Below are positions 1 to 5,927 of a stretch of 32,174 nt of DNA, one piece after another. Source of the stretch: a virus. The stretch's first letter is position 1; each line of letters begins with the position of its first letter. The notes beneath the pieces are model-generated. The model saw nothing but the letters and a program-made list of their open reading frames with translations, had not been told where the DNA came from and did not search any database. Both the position numbers and the translations under genes were made by a program. The stretch lies in the IMG/VR virus record IMGVR_UViG_3300020146_000005, positions 1 through 32,174 of that record. One strand, 5' to 3'.

Positions 1-2
1 CC

Positions 3-389
3 GCCGCAGAGTGGTGCGAGTTCTACGGGGTCGAGATTCGGAAGGGTGGCAAGTACAGCAAGAGGCTCGCCGGTAAAGACGTGGCGATCCTCTTTAAGGC
101 CGTTAAGGATGGCTATGTCTCAGGCCGGGGAGTGTGTTACAGGCCAGGTTCCAAGCCGAAGGCACCGGATTGGGATGGGGGGAGGGCGGAGTGCGGTGGC
201 GGGTTGCACTTCTCGCCGCACCCGAAGATGGCCAGAGATTTTTGTCCCGGGGCCAAGCATTACGTTGCCTGCCCGGTCTTAGTTAAGGACATTGTTGTGC
301 ATCCGGACGGCAACATGCCCTACAAGGTGAAGGCTCCCAGGGTTGTCGGCTCGTGCTACGAGGTGAACCTCAAGGGGGAGCGGGTATAG
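3..389 (+). CDS. DUF7666-like protein, 5' truncated
   Basis: The frame is open to the left edge, so the start lies outside the window and at least 128 residues are present; a GTG at 81 is an internal alternative that would drop protein-like sequence. Visible features are LFKAVKDGY, YRPG, an acidic APDWD stretch, GGGLHFSP, then KVKAPRV and a final Gly-Glu-Arg-Val. This order (a copied 'K-A-V' strand, a GLHF/S segment and a K-V-K/R-A-R strand) matches my memory of the DUF7666 proteins of phages and actinobacteria. No enzymatic residue set is recognised and no role is assigned. It ends in TAGTG, which supplies the start of the next gene. Confidence 0.7.
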   Translation, partial: AAEWCEFYGVEIRKGGKYSKRLAGKDVAILFKAVKDGYVSGRGVCYRPGSKPKAPDWDGGRAECGGGLHFSPHPKMARDFCPGAKHYVACPVLVKDIVVHPDGNMPYKVKAPRVVGSCYEVNLKGERV

Positions 390-535
390 TGGTGGTCAAG
401 ACTGTATTTCACGCGGGCGAACCCCCCCCCTTTGTCCAGGGGGCTGCCCTGGCGAGAGATTTAGAGCTATGGTCTGAGAATCAGCTTAGCGCCAGCCAAA
501 AGGCAGGCCTCCCCGAGCAGGACAAACCCGCCTAG
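389..535 (+). CDS. Small hypothetical protein, 48 aa
   Basis: A GTG start overlaps the upstream stop as TAGTG, the same junction used twice more in this chain, which decides this start over the GTG at 353 inside the previous gene. The protein has a Pro-Pro-Pro segment encoded by a run of nine C residues (422-430), then a short helix-like region (ALARDLELW). No family is recognised. The C run is a place where an indel could change the frame, so the exact length depends on that homopolymer being right. Support comes mainly from the tight overlaps at both ends. Confidence 0.45.
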   Translation: MVVKTVFHAGEPPPFVQGAALARDLELWSENQLSASQKAGLPEQDKPA

Positions 536-870
536 TGACCGCTTCACAGGGCCTATTTGCGATGTTGCGCCAGAACGAGGCCGGCGGGTCGCTGACGAGA
601 GCAGATTTTGACCGTGCGGTTGCCAAAATATACGCTCAGGTGCCGAACCCACCTCTACCGATCATTTGCTCCCCGCGAACGATTCGGCGCGCCCGGGCAG
701 AGGCCACCTGGTGCGAGAGAACCGTCAAGTGGCTTTCGCATGAGCTGAAAGCGACGCGTCGCTGGAGGATCTTCCGTCGCCGTTACCTGGTGGCCCAGAT
801 CGAAAAGCACCGGGCCAACGCAAGGGGGATGCGTCGAATGTTTGGGGGAGAGCGCTTTCGTGGGGCATAG
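535..870 (+). CDS. Hypothetical basic helical protein, 111 aa
   Basis: Starts at GTG 535 in a TAGTG overlap with the previous stop; an ATG at 562 is an alternative. The middle and C-terminal half are rich in Arg and Lys (ATRRWRIFRRRYLVAQ) and predicted helical, which would fit nucleic-acid binding, but no domain is recognised. It sits in a run of small early-type genes upstream of the primase. Function unknown. Confidence 0.5.
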   Translation: MTASQGLFAMLRQNEAGGSLTRADFDRAVAKIYAQVPNPPLPIICSPRTIRRARAEATWCERTVKWLSHELKATRRWRIFRRRYLVAQIEKHRANARGMRRMFGGERFRGA

Positions 871-1075
871 GTTGGGGGAGCAGGATGGGTATCCCGTCGG
901 CGTTAGCGGGTCCGATTCGCACTTCTATGATAACCAGGTGGAGTGCCATCTCTGCGGTGCCACTGTCATCGCGGCCGAGGAGTGCTCGGAGTGCGAGGCC
1001 ACTCTCGACGCCGAGCTAGGCTACGACCGGGCCGAGCCCGACGAGGACCATTACCCCGAGAGGTGTGGGCGGTAG
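860..1075 (+). CDS. Small zinc-ribbon protein
   Basis: The protein (71 aa from GTG 860) carries CHLC and, ten residues later, CSEC, a C-x2-C...C-x2-C zinc-ribbon arrangement, followed by an acidic tail with many Asp and Glu. Start choice: GTG 860 has a purine-rich GGGGGAG about ten bases upstream and overlaps the previous stop by 11 nt; TTG 842 and TTG 872 are alternatives. Zinc ribbons of this size in phages are often transcription or protein-interaction modules, but nothing here fixes the role. It ends in TAGTG, coupling it to the next gene. Confidence 0.55.
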   Translation: MGHRLGEQDGYPVGVSGSDSHFYDNQVECHLCGATVIAAEECSECEATLDAELGYDRAEPDEDHYPERCGR

Positions 1076-1260
1076 TGACGCCGAAGGTCGAGGGTGAACA
1101 GTGCAACTGGTGTGATGATCCTGCTGTAGGTTGCATCGAAATCAAACACAGGATCAAGGGCAAGAAGACCGGGACCTGCGGAACCCGGATGTACAACTTC
1201 CACTGCGAGCGCCATAGGGCCGTCGCAGAACGATTCTCCAACCCGGAGCTGCAAAACTGA
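1075..1260 (+). CDS. Small Cys/His protein, 61 aa
   Basis: GTG 1075 overlaps the preceding stop (TAGTG). The protein has CNWC near the N terminus, a single Cys (VGC) seven residues further on, then TCGTR and FHCERH, so five Cys and two or more His could bind one or two zinc ions. A longer reading from GTG 943 would overlap the upstream zinc-ribbon gene almost entirely and is not preferred. No family is recognised. Its stop TGA overlaps the CTG start proposed for the next gene. Confidence 0.55.
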   Translation: MTPKVEGEQCNWCDDPAVGCIEIKHRIKGKKTGTCGTRMYNFHCERHRAVAERFSNPELQN

Positions 1261-1460
1261 GGCCGATCTTCCCACCGACGCTGCGGGACGAAGGGAGGGG
1301 CTGGCGCCGCCTCCCCGACGCAGATCAGCCGTACGATCACACGGGCCAGCCGGAAGATGGGCCAGAGCGACACCTATTTAGGTTCGAACACCCCCTGCTC
1401 AAGAGCGCGTTTCACCGAGCCTGGGTTCAGCGGAAGCGGCTCGAAAGGGCAACGACGTGA
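1257..1460 (+). CDS. Hypothetical protein with proposed CTG start, 67 aa
   Basis: This frame is open from 1218 to 1460 but contains no ATG, GTG or TTG. It fills exactly the gap between two coupled genes, shows strong G/C third-position bias, and reads as an ordinary protein (RPIFPPTLRDEGRGW..., then HLFRFEHPLLKSAFHRAW and a basic tail). CTG 1257 overlaps the upstream stop as CTGA, and the ORF's own stop overlaps the next start as GTGA. ATGA, GTGA and TTGA junctions occur elsewhere in this genome, so CTGA fits the same system. Function unknown; the Arg-rich C terminus precedes an HNH gene. Confidence 0.5.
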   Translation: MRPIFPPTLRDEGRGWRRLPDADQPYDHTGQPEDGPERHLFRFEHPLLKSAFHRAWVQRKRLERATT

Positions 1461-1954
1461 CGACAATCCTTCGAGAGAAGTACCGCGACAAGACCCAGGA
1501 GGGACGCGAAGCGGCGCGTCAAGAGCGCAAGCGTCGCGCTCGCCGGCAAGAATGGAAGCGAAGCCAAGCCCAAGCGCAAGCGCTTCGGCAGCCCCGGGGG
1601 AGCAAGGCTGAGAAGAAACTAGTCAAGGCCCTCGAACGCAAGCTGCTGTGTCTACCCGAGCCCACGACCCTGCGGTGGCGCCTCCCGCGCCTCGGATTCA
1701 AGACTTACCGGCAGTACCTGCGGTCCGCCCATTGGCAGCGAATGCGGGCTCGGCAGCCCGACAGATTCTGCGCCCTTTGCGAATCAACTGATAGTCTAAA
1801 CCTTCACCATCAGACCTACAAGCGCCTTGGACATGAGGCCGTAGAGGATCTTGCGTGGCTTTGCAGGCCGTGCCATACTGATCTTCATGCGAGGCGGGAA
1901 GGTTTGAGGGTGGATAAGCCCGGGGGTAAGACCCCGGCCGCCGAACCCCAATGA
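1457..1954 (+). CDS. HNH endonuclease-like protein
   Basis: GTG 1457 overlaps the preceding TGA. The 165-residue protein starts with a highly basic helical arm (residues 1-60), then a zinc-HNH domain: CALC at 105-108, the HH pair at 117-118 followed by QTYKRLGHE, and CRPCH at 136-140 with H144. This is the paired-CxxC HNH layout (LHHxTY...LC..CH..LH). Such proteins cut DNA non-specifically or as homing or packaging nucleases. It is the last gene of the left chain and far from terL, so a packaging role is less likely than homing or DNA degradation. A short Pro/Gly-rich tail follows the domain. Confidence 0.8.
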   Translation: MTTILREKYRDKTQEGREAARQERKRRARRQEWKRSQAQAQALRQPRGSKAEKKLVKALERKLLCLPEPTTLRWRLPRLGFKTYRQYLRSAHWQRMRARQPDRFCALCESTDSLNLHHQTYKRLGHEAVEDLAWLCRPCHTDLHARREGLRVDKPGGKTPAAEPQ

Positions 1955-2138
1955 GCCCAACGCTATTGGAACTAGGATCGGTTGCTCGTCCGTCAGAGGG
2001 ATTTGAGGGGTGTGCGCGAAAATGCACACAGGGTAGACGGCGCCGTGAAAATCGGAGGGTTCCCGCAAGGGGGCGCTGTGGCCGTTCTGTTCGTCGGCCA
2101 CTAACGGCCATAGAGAGCTAGAGAAGGGAGGACCACCA
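1955..2138. other. Gap before the primase operon with two inverted repeats
   Basis: No convincing ORF. Two inverted repeats stand out: GTGTGC (2010-2015) with GCACAC (2024-2029) around an 8-nt loop, and TGGCCGTT (2079-2086) with AACGGCCA (2103-2110) around a 16-nt loop. Neither is followed by a T tract, so they look more like operators or mRNA hairpins than terminators. A GAAGGGAGG ribosome site lies at the right end, before GTG 2139. I could not settle on a -10/-35 pair. Confidence 0.45.
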
Positions 2139-3050
2139 GTGTCGGACAACCAGCGAGACTTCGAGCACTTCTGGAGTGCCCTTTACGGCTCTGAGCCTGC
2201 GTCCGGCCTCGTAGAGCTTCGCTACCGCATCCCCGACCGCGTCGGCATGCGCCAGGAGTGGTTTAGCGCTTCGTCTCGGCAGATTCCCTATGTCGTCGAG
2301 CGGCTGAAGGAGCTGCGCGAGAAGACCGATACGTACCTCGGGGTCGCGCCGCGACTCGAACGCAGCGGGTCGGCCCAGGCCGTGAGGCACAGCCATGTGC
2401 TCTGGGCCGACTGCGACACTGACCGTGCAATGGCTGCGCTCAAGGCCTTCGATCCCGCTCCGTCTCTCGTGGTGGCTTCAGGTAGCGGCCAACATGCGTA
2501 TTGGCCCCTGATGGACCCGCTCAACGTGCGTTGGGTCGAGCAAGCGAATCGACGTGTCGCCTGGGCCCTCGGGGCGGACTTGAAGGCGACCGATGCGGCG
2601 CGGATACTGCGCCCGCCCGGCACCTACAATCACAAGAGCGATCCGGCGAGGATGGTGAGGTTGGTGGAGCTTCGACCGGAAGTCTACGACGTTAAGCGGG
2701 TTGTGTCGCACCTCGAGGATCCTCCCGGTGCGATCCGTCGACCGGCCAGGCGGAACAGAATCATCCGCCCCCACGACAGCACCGATCATGAGTTCTTGCT
2801 TGGGCTCGAGCCGCGAGTTTACGTGGAACGCTTGACGGGCGAAGAGGTTCGGCGCGACGGGAAGGTGGTCTGTCCAATCCATGCGGACAGTGACGCTTCG
2901 ATGCACGTCTATGGGGGAACCCGGGGTTGGTTCTGCTTTGGGTGCCAGCGGGGCGGGAGTGTCTACGATCTTGCCGGTGGCATTTGGGGGCTCGACACGC
3001 GGCGTGACTTTCGCGAGATCCAGAAGCGACTCTTGGAGATCTTCGCATGA
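2139..3050 (+). CDS. Primase: AEP-type catalytic domain with CHC2-like zinc finger
   Basis: Makes primers for phage DNA replication. The start GTG 2139 has a strong ribosome site. The N-terminal part looks like the archaeo-eukaryotic primase / RepB-primase fold: HVLWADCDTD at 86-95 (metal-binding Asp91 and Asp93), SGSGQHAYW at 114-122 (His119), and DAARILRPPGTYNHK at 152-166. The C terminus has a CHC2-like zinc finger: C245-P-I-H248 and C266-F-G-C269 in a setting (VYVERLTG...GWFCFGCQRGGSVYDL) like DnaG zinc domains, which read template DNA. 303 residues with no helicase domain attached, so a helicase must come from elsewhere in the phage or from the host. It is followed by an ATGA overlap with a miniprotein. 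Domain naming rests on motif order only. Confidence 0.85.
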   Translation: MSDNQRDFEHFWSALYGSEPASGLVELRYRIPDRVGMRQEWFSASSRQIPYVVERLKELREKTDTYLGVAPRLERSGSAQAVRHSHVLWADCDTDRAMAALKAFDPAPSLVVASGSGQHAYWPLMDPLNVRWVEQANRRVAWALGADLKATDAARILRPPGTYNHKSDPARMVRLVELRPEVYDVKRVVSHLEDPPGAIRRPARRNRIIRPHDSTDHEFLLGLEPRVYVERLTGEEVRRDGKVVCPIHADSDASMHVYGGTRGWFCFGCQRGGSVYDLAGGIWGLDTRRDFREIQKRLLEIFA

Positions 3051-3160
3051 GTGTTTGTACTTGCGCAGATCCCTGCTATGCCTGTGATTGGGACGATGAG
3101 TATGAAGAATGCACCTGTTGCGAGCCTTGTCCAGTTCACGATCCAGAGGATTCTCAGTGA
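3047..3160 (+). CDS. Cys-rich miniprotein, 37 aa
   Basis: ATG 3047 overlaps the primase stop as ATGA and the ORF's own stop overlaps the next start as GTGA, so it is tightly packed in the primase operon. The 37 residues contain eight Cys (C4, C6, C10, C13, C22, C24, C25, C28) and H31, with many Asp and Glu and almost no basic residues. The spacing suits one or two zinc sites. No signal peptide, so it is probably cytoplasmic; disulfide toxin-like folding is less likely. No family is recognised. It may assist the primase or the next protein, by position only. Confidence 0.6.
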   Translation: MSVCTCADPCYACDWDDEYEECTCCEPCPVHDPEDSQ

Positions 3161-3690
3161 TCGATAGGAAGAAACGGGTCGCGGAGGAGGAACCGAACGG
3201 CCACTGGGTCAACCACGACACAGGCGAAATCGAAGTGGCCGACCCGCGAGTGAAGCCATTGCAGGCCCAAATAGACGGCGCTGAAAGGGAGATCAGAGCA
3301 TGGCGGGCTCGTTATGCCGCCCTCGCGGAGGACAAGGACAAGAAGGCGCAGAATCATCCGTTGTATCCGAGGGTAAAGGAGATGTTCAAATACTGGCGCA
3401 AAGCCTGTCGGCACCCTCGCAGTGGGTTCAAAACAGCGCACTTCGAAATGGCGCTGCCGTTCTTCGAAGACAAGAAGCGCTACGGGGAGGAAATGTGTCG
3501 TCGCGCGATCGCCGGCGCTGCGTTCGACCCGTTCATCACTCAGCTCAAGAACGGAAAACAGGAAAGACATGACCACTGGGAGCTCATCTTCAAGTCGGCC
3601 AAAAACTTCGAGCGATTCTGCAACAAGGCCCCTCACGGATGGGACGGCGATGGTCAGGGGACCCTCGAGGCGCCCGAGACAGTTGACTGA
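3157..3690 (+). CDS. Replication-operon protein of unknown function
   Basis: GTG 3157 overlaps the miniprotein stop as GTGA; an in-frame upstream GTG at 3109 would bury the miniprotein. 177 residues: an acidic-basic N terminus containing GHWVNHDTGEIEV, a coiled-coil-like stretch (PLQAQIDGAEREIRAWRARY), and a helical Lys/Arg-rich C-terminal half with HPRSGFKTAHFEMALPFF and AFDPFITQLKNGK. Proteins placed just after primases in phages often load helicase or bind the origin, and the helical C-terminal half would allow that, but no motif proves it. It is the last gene before a gap with a hairpin. Confidence 0.6.
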   Translation: MIDRKKRVAEEEPNGHWVNHDTGEIEVADPRVKPLQAQIDGAEREIRAWRARYAALAEDKDKKAQNHPLYPRVKEMFKYWRKACRHPRSGFKTAHFEMALPFFEDKKRYGEEMCRRAIAGAAFDPFITQLKNGKQERHDHWELIFKSAKNFERFCNKAPHGWDGDGQGTLEAPETVD

Positions 3691-3781
3691 AGCTAACGGA
3701 GCGCGACAACTACTAGGCAGGTTTGCGACATGAGCTAGGCTTAGGGGTCGCTGATCAGCTCGCGACAAGCGAGGAAGGACA

Positions 3782-3820
3782 TGGGACCGGGACCCACTTC
3801 CCCAAGAGGCCCCGGTCCCA
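3782..3820 (+). terminator. Hairpin, possible end of the primase operon
   Basis: A perfect 10-bp stem (TGGGACCGGG at 3782-3791 with its complement at 3811-3820) encloses a 19-nt loop. There is no T tract, so it may be a structural or weak terminator rather than a classical one. It lies in the 217-nt gap 3691-3907, which otherwise holds no ORF; the gap also contains a lone TAGGCT (3736-3741) and the GAAAGGAG ribosome site of the next gene. Confidence 0.4.
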
Positions 3821-3907
3821 GCGCTCAGCCAACCGTTAAGAGGTGGCGAGGGGTCTTTCTCCCTCCCCCAACGTTCTAGTTCTAGGTCCAGAAAGGAGAT
3901 TCACTCA

Positions 3908-4378
3908 ATGAGAATCAGCAATTGGTCAATGGATGAGGTCAGGTCAGCCGTAGCCGTGGCGGCGCAGGAGCTTATCGAGCCAGATTCGCGCTTGGATTTG
4001 GCGGCGCGGATCGGGGACGAGGTGGAGCGCATGTTCGCGCGTTCACTGGCCGCCCCGATAGTGGGAGCAGACATAGAACTATCGGCGGGGGATGCGCTTA
4101 ACCGTTTCGTTGAGACGACCATAGAGACGAACAAGGGTTTTAGGGAGGCCGTTTTGGGCCTTGCGACCTTTTGGACGCTCAAGGGCGAGGAAGACGATTG
4201 GGGGGACGGCTGGGACCAGGCCCTAGGACTTTTAGCGCTCGATATAGAGCGATGGTGGAAGGAGCAGCTAGATCCTTGCGAGGGGCTTTTACAGGCGTTC
4301 TCAGAAGAAGCTCTGAATTGGGTGGACTGGCGCTATATCGCTGAGCATTTCGCGGGTCAGGTGCTGCCCAATGATTGA
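3908..4378 (+). CDS. Hypothetical protein upstream of a sigma factor
   Basis: A good ribosome site (GAAAGGAG) precedes ATG 3908. The 156-residue protein is acidic and Trp-rich in its second half (EEDDWGDGWDQALG, DIERWWKEQLD, NWVDWRYIAEHF) with long predicted helices. It overlaps the sigma-factor gene by 8 nt, so the two are probably translated together. A small acidic helical partner directly before a sigma factor could be an anti-sigma or an activator, but this is only positional. No family is recognised. Confidence 0.65.
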   Translation: MRISNWSMDEVRSAVAVAAQELIEPDSRLDLAARIGDEVERMFARSLAAPIVGADIELSAGDALNRFVETTIETNKGFREAVLGLATFWTLKGEEDDWGDGWDQALGLLALDIERWWKEQLDPCEGLLQAFSEEALNWVDWRYIAEHFAGQVLPND

Positions 4379-4871
4379 GGTCGGACAGTTTTTGGGGCGG
4401 TTTGTTGAGGATGAGCGAAGTCTGGCGATTGCCAGGAAGAACCTCGTTGTTAAGGACCAGGCCGAGGATGCAGTGCAAAAAACCGCCCTGCTGGCGCTGG
4501 AATATCTACCCACCGACCATGAGAATCCTGGCGCTTGGCTGACCCTCACCCTTAAACGAACGTGCTGGGCGATGAACAGGCGCTCACATGTCTACTCTGA
4601 GATTACCTCCGATCACAGCGAGGGCGTGGCGGGCATTGCGGAGGAGGCTACGCTAGGCACCGAGCGAGAGATTGAGGGCAGGCGGGCCTTGGCCGAGATT
4701 GCTGAGGGGATGCGTCACCTGAAGCCAGCCGAGAAAGAGAGTCTCTCTGCGCTGGCGCTGGGGTACAGCTACAACGAGATAGCTGATCGCACCGGCTGGA
4801 CCTACACCAAAGTCAACCGCTGCATAACCGAGGGTCGAGCAGCGCTGCGCGAGTCTCTAACGTCCGTTTAG
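4371..4871 (+). CDS. RNA polymerase sigma factor, ECF-like (rightward)
   Basis: 166 residues, the usual size of an ECF sigma factor. Region 2 is seen at about residues 30-72 (AEDAVQKTALLALEYL..., then WLTLTLKRTCWAMNRRS), the part that binds core RNA polymerase and the -10 element. Region 4 is at about 108-162 (ALAEIAEGMRHLKPAEKES, then GYSYNEIADRTGWTYTKVNR), a helix-turn-helix for the -35 element. It overlaps the preceding gene by 8 nt and is followed by a rho-independent terminator. It would steer the host polymerase to phage promoters. Family assignment is by motif pattern; which promoters it reads is not known, though a candidate motif is described in this window. Confidence 0.85.
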   Translation: MIEVGQFLGRFVEDERSLAIARKNLVVKDQAEDAVQKTALLALEYLPTDHENPGAWLTLTLKRTCWAMNRRSHVYSEITSDHSEGVAGIAEEATLGTEREIEGRRALAEIAEGMRHLKPAEKESLSALALGYSYNEIADRTGWTYTKVNRCITEGRAALRESLTSV

Positions 4872-4892
4872 CGGCTTAGGGGGTATTGAGTA

Positions 4893-4930
4893 CCCGGGTT
4901 CGCCTCTCAATGAGGCGGCCCGGGCCTTTT
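4893..4930 (+). terminator. Rho-independent terminator of the rightward sigma gene
   Basis: CCCGGG at 4893-4898 pairs with CCCGGG at 4919-4924 (self-complementary), and within it CGCCTC (4901-4906) pairs with GAGGCG (4912-4917). The stem is followed by CCTTTTGCTTT. It stops transcription coming from 4371-4871. Confidence 0.8.
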
Positions 4931-4937
4931 GCTTTGG

Positions 4938-4971
4938 GCAAAAAGAAACCCGGCCCACGAAGGGGCCGGGT
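4938..4971 (-). terminator. Rho-independent terminator of the leftward sigma gene
   Basis: A 9-bp perfect stem (4948-4956 with 4963-4971) and a 6-nt loop. Read leftward it is followed by a T-rich tract (AAAAAGAAA on the plus strand at 4940-4948). Together with the rightward terminator it insulates the two convergent sigma genes. Confidence 0.8.
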
Positions 4972-4999
4972 CAGTGATGCGGTGGAGCTTAGCGCGAAG

Positions 5000-5545
5000 C
5001 TAGGCGGGCATTCTTTCCCGCAGTTGTTTCTCGCCCCGCCACGTTGCCTTCTGGGCGGAGGGAAGCGAAGTGCGGCAAGCTCGCGCAATCTGCGGGACTG
5101 TCATACCGAGCATTCGCCCGACCACCGCCCTTTGTCGGTGTGGTGTCATTGTGCCCAGGGCTTCAAGGGCCTCAGAAAACGTCTCACGCAGCTCTGCGAC
5201 TTTCTCGGCGCTTAGGGCAGTTTCGACCTCGCTGGAAACCTCTCGGCCGCGTTTTTCCCTTTGGCCCAAAGTATGAAGCCCTCCCTCATCGCGTAGCTCG
5301 CTGAGGGAGATAGTTGGCTTGGAGGACTTGCTGCGGATTCGGTCAATGCAAGCGTTCTTGACAGCGGAGAAGAAGAAGGCGGAGAGATTCGGAATCTCCC
5401 GATTCGTCTTCAGAATCCGCACGATTACATCCTGAACCACGTCCTCGGCGTCGTCTATCAACGTTGCGAAATTACGGCGGACGTAGGCATGGCCCTTGTT
5501 TTCCAGCCCGATCAATTCCGTAAGGCGCTGCTGGGAATGCTCCAT
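5000..5545 (-). CDS. RNA polymerase sigma factor, ECF-like (leftward)
   Basis: A second sigma factor, 181 residues from ATG 5545, chosen because AGAAAGG lies just upstream; the longer frame from 5647 would overlap a small ORF. Region 2 is at about residues 9-76 (LTELIGLENKGHAYV..., DDAEDVVQDVIVRILK, AFFFSAVKNACIDRIRSK). Region 4 is at about 113-175 (EKVAELRETFSEALEALG, LGMTVPQIARACRTSLPSAQ). It shares little visible sequence with the rightward sigma apart from the common fold, so the two may read different promoters or act at different times. It lies downstream of a leaderless-type promoter and small ORF, and ends at its own terminator. Family call is firm; regulatory role is inferred. Confidence 0.88.
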   Translation of the reverse strand: MEHSQQRLTELIGLENKGHAYVRRNFATLIDDAEDVVQDVIVRILKTNREIPNLSAFFFSAVKNACIDRIRSKSSKPTISLSELRDEGGLHTLGQREKRGREVSSEVETALSAEKVAELRETFSEALEALGTMTPHRQRAVVGRMLGMTVPQIARACRTSLPSAQKATWRGEKQLRERMPA

Positions 5546-5577
5546 TGGGGAAGCTACCTTTCTGTTTTGAGGACTCG

Positions 5578-5679
5578 CTACCTCTTGGCAGCGCCCTGTT
5601 GGTGCAAAAGCCAACCGATCAGAGCGCCTAGCGAAGCACAACCGCAAGCGGGGCAGAGAGTCCGAATGAGTGCCTTCAT
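5578..5679 (-). CDS. Leaderless small ORF upstream of the sigma gene, 33 aa
   Basis: Read leftward, ATG 5679 lies six bases after a TAGGTT -10 box, so the transcript would begin at or within a base or two of the ATG, as in actinobacterial leaderless mRNAs; no ribosome site is present. The 33 residues contain CPACGC (C-x2-C-x-C) followed by a short hydrophobic helix (SLGALIGWLL) and a basic end. It stops 32 nt before the sigma start. It could be a small membrane or zinc peptide, or a leader controlling sigma expression. No family is recognised. Confidence 0.5.
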   Translation of the reverse strand: MKALIRTLCPACGCASLGALIGWLLHQQGAAKR

Positions 5680-5685
5680 GGGACG

Positions 5686-5715
5686 AACCTACAGGATTGA
5701 ATAGCCGAATGTCAA
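5686..5715 (-). promoter_or_regulatory. Sigma70-type promoter of the leftward sigma operon
   Basis: On the minus strand TTGACA (5715-5710) is followed after 18 nt by TAGGTT (5691-5686). A perfect TTGACA with a TANNNT -10 suggests the host housekeeping sigma starts this transcript, so the second sigma could be an early product. Confidence 0.6.
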
Positions 5716-5774
5716 CCCCCAGTTCTGTACATACGTTTTAAGCGTAGAAACCGAAGGGAATCATAAGCGGCCCG

Positions 5775-5794
5775 GTTTAGAAAGGCCTCTAAAC
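5775..5794. promoter_or_regulatory. Inverted repeat in the divergent control region
   Basis: GTTTAGA (5775-5781) and TCTAAAC (5788-5794) form a perfect 7-bp inverted repeat around AAGGCC. It lies in the 248-nt gap 5680-5927 between the leftward sigma promoter and the rightward gene at 5928, a natural place for an operator. Nothing else in that gap looks coding. Confidence 0.4.
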
Positions 5795-5900
5795 GCCTTA
5801 CAAAGCCTCGGATTTCAACGGATCGCTGCAAAATGGCTCAGAAACGCGGCAAAGCGCAGCTGGGCGCGACAGTCGCAAGAGCGCCGAAAGCCGCTCAGGC

Positions 5901-5921
5901 CGCCGGTTTGGCCCGTACACT
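5901..5921 (+). promoter_or_regulatory. Weak form of the GTCCG-N10-TANNNT promoter
   Basis: CGCCG (5901-5905), ten bases, then TACACT (5916-5921), then six bases to ATG 5928. Only CCG of the GTCCG box is kept, but the spacing and the TANNCT box equal those of the stronger sites. It gives a leaderless start for the next gene. Confidence 0.4.
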
Positions 5922-5927
5922 AGCCGT

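Noticed and set aside
1988-1992. GTCCG box before the primase
   Set aside because: The sequence ten bases on is TTGAGG, not TANNNT.
2478-3221. Leftward 247-residue frame in the primase operon
   Set aside because: Covers primase and miniprotein on the other strand with no motif; the forward reading has clear motifs and overlaps.
3736-3741. TAGGCT box before the sigma operon
   Set aside because: GTCCG is missing at the right distance and no start codon lies near; not counted as a fifth site.
3820-3900. tRNA-like T-loop (GTTCTAGTTC)
   Set aside because: No acceptor stem or anticodon arm can be drawn around it.
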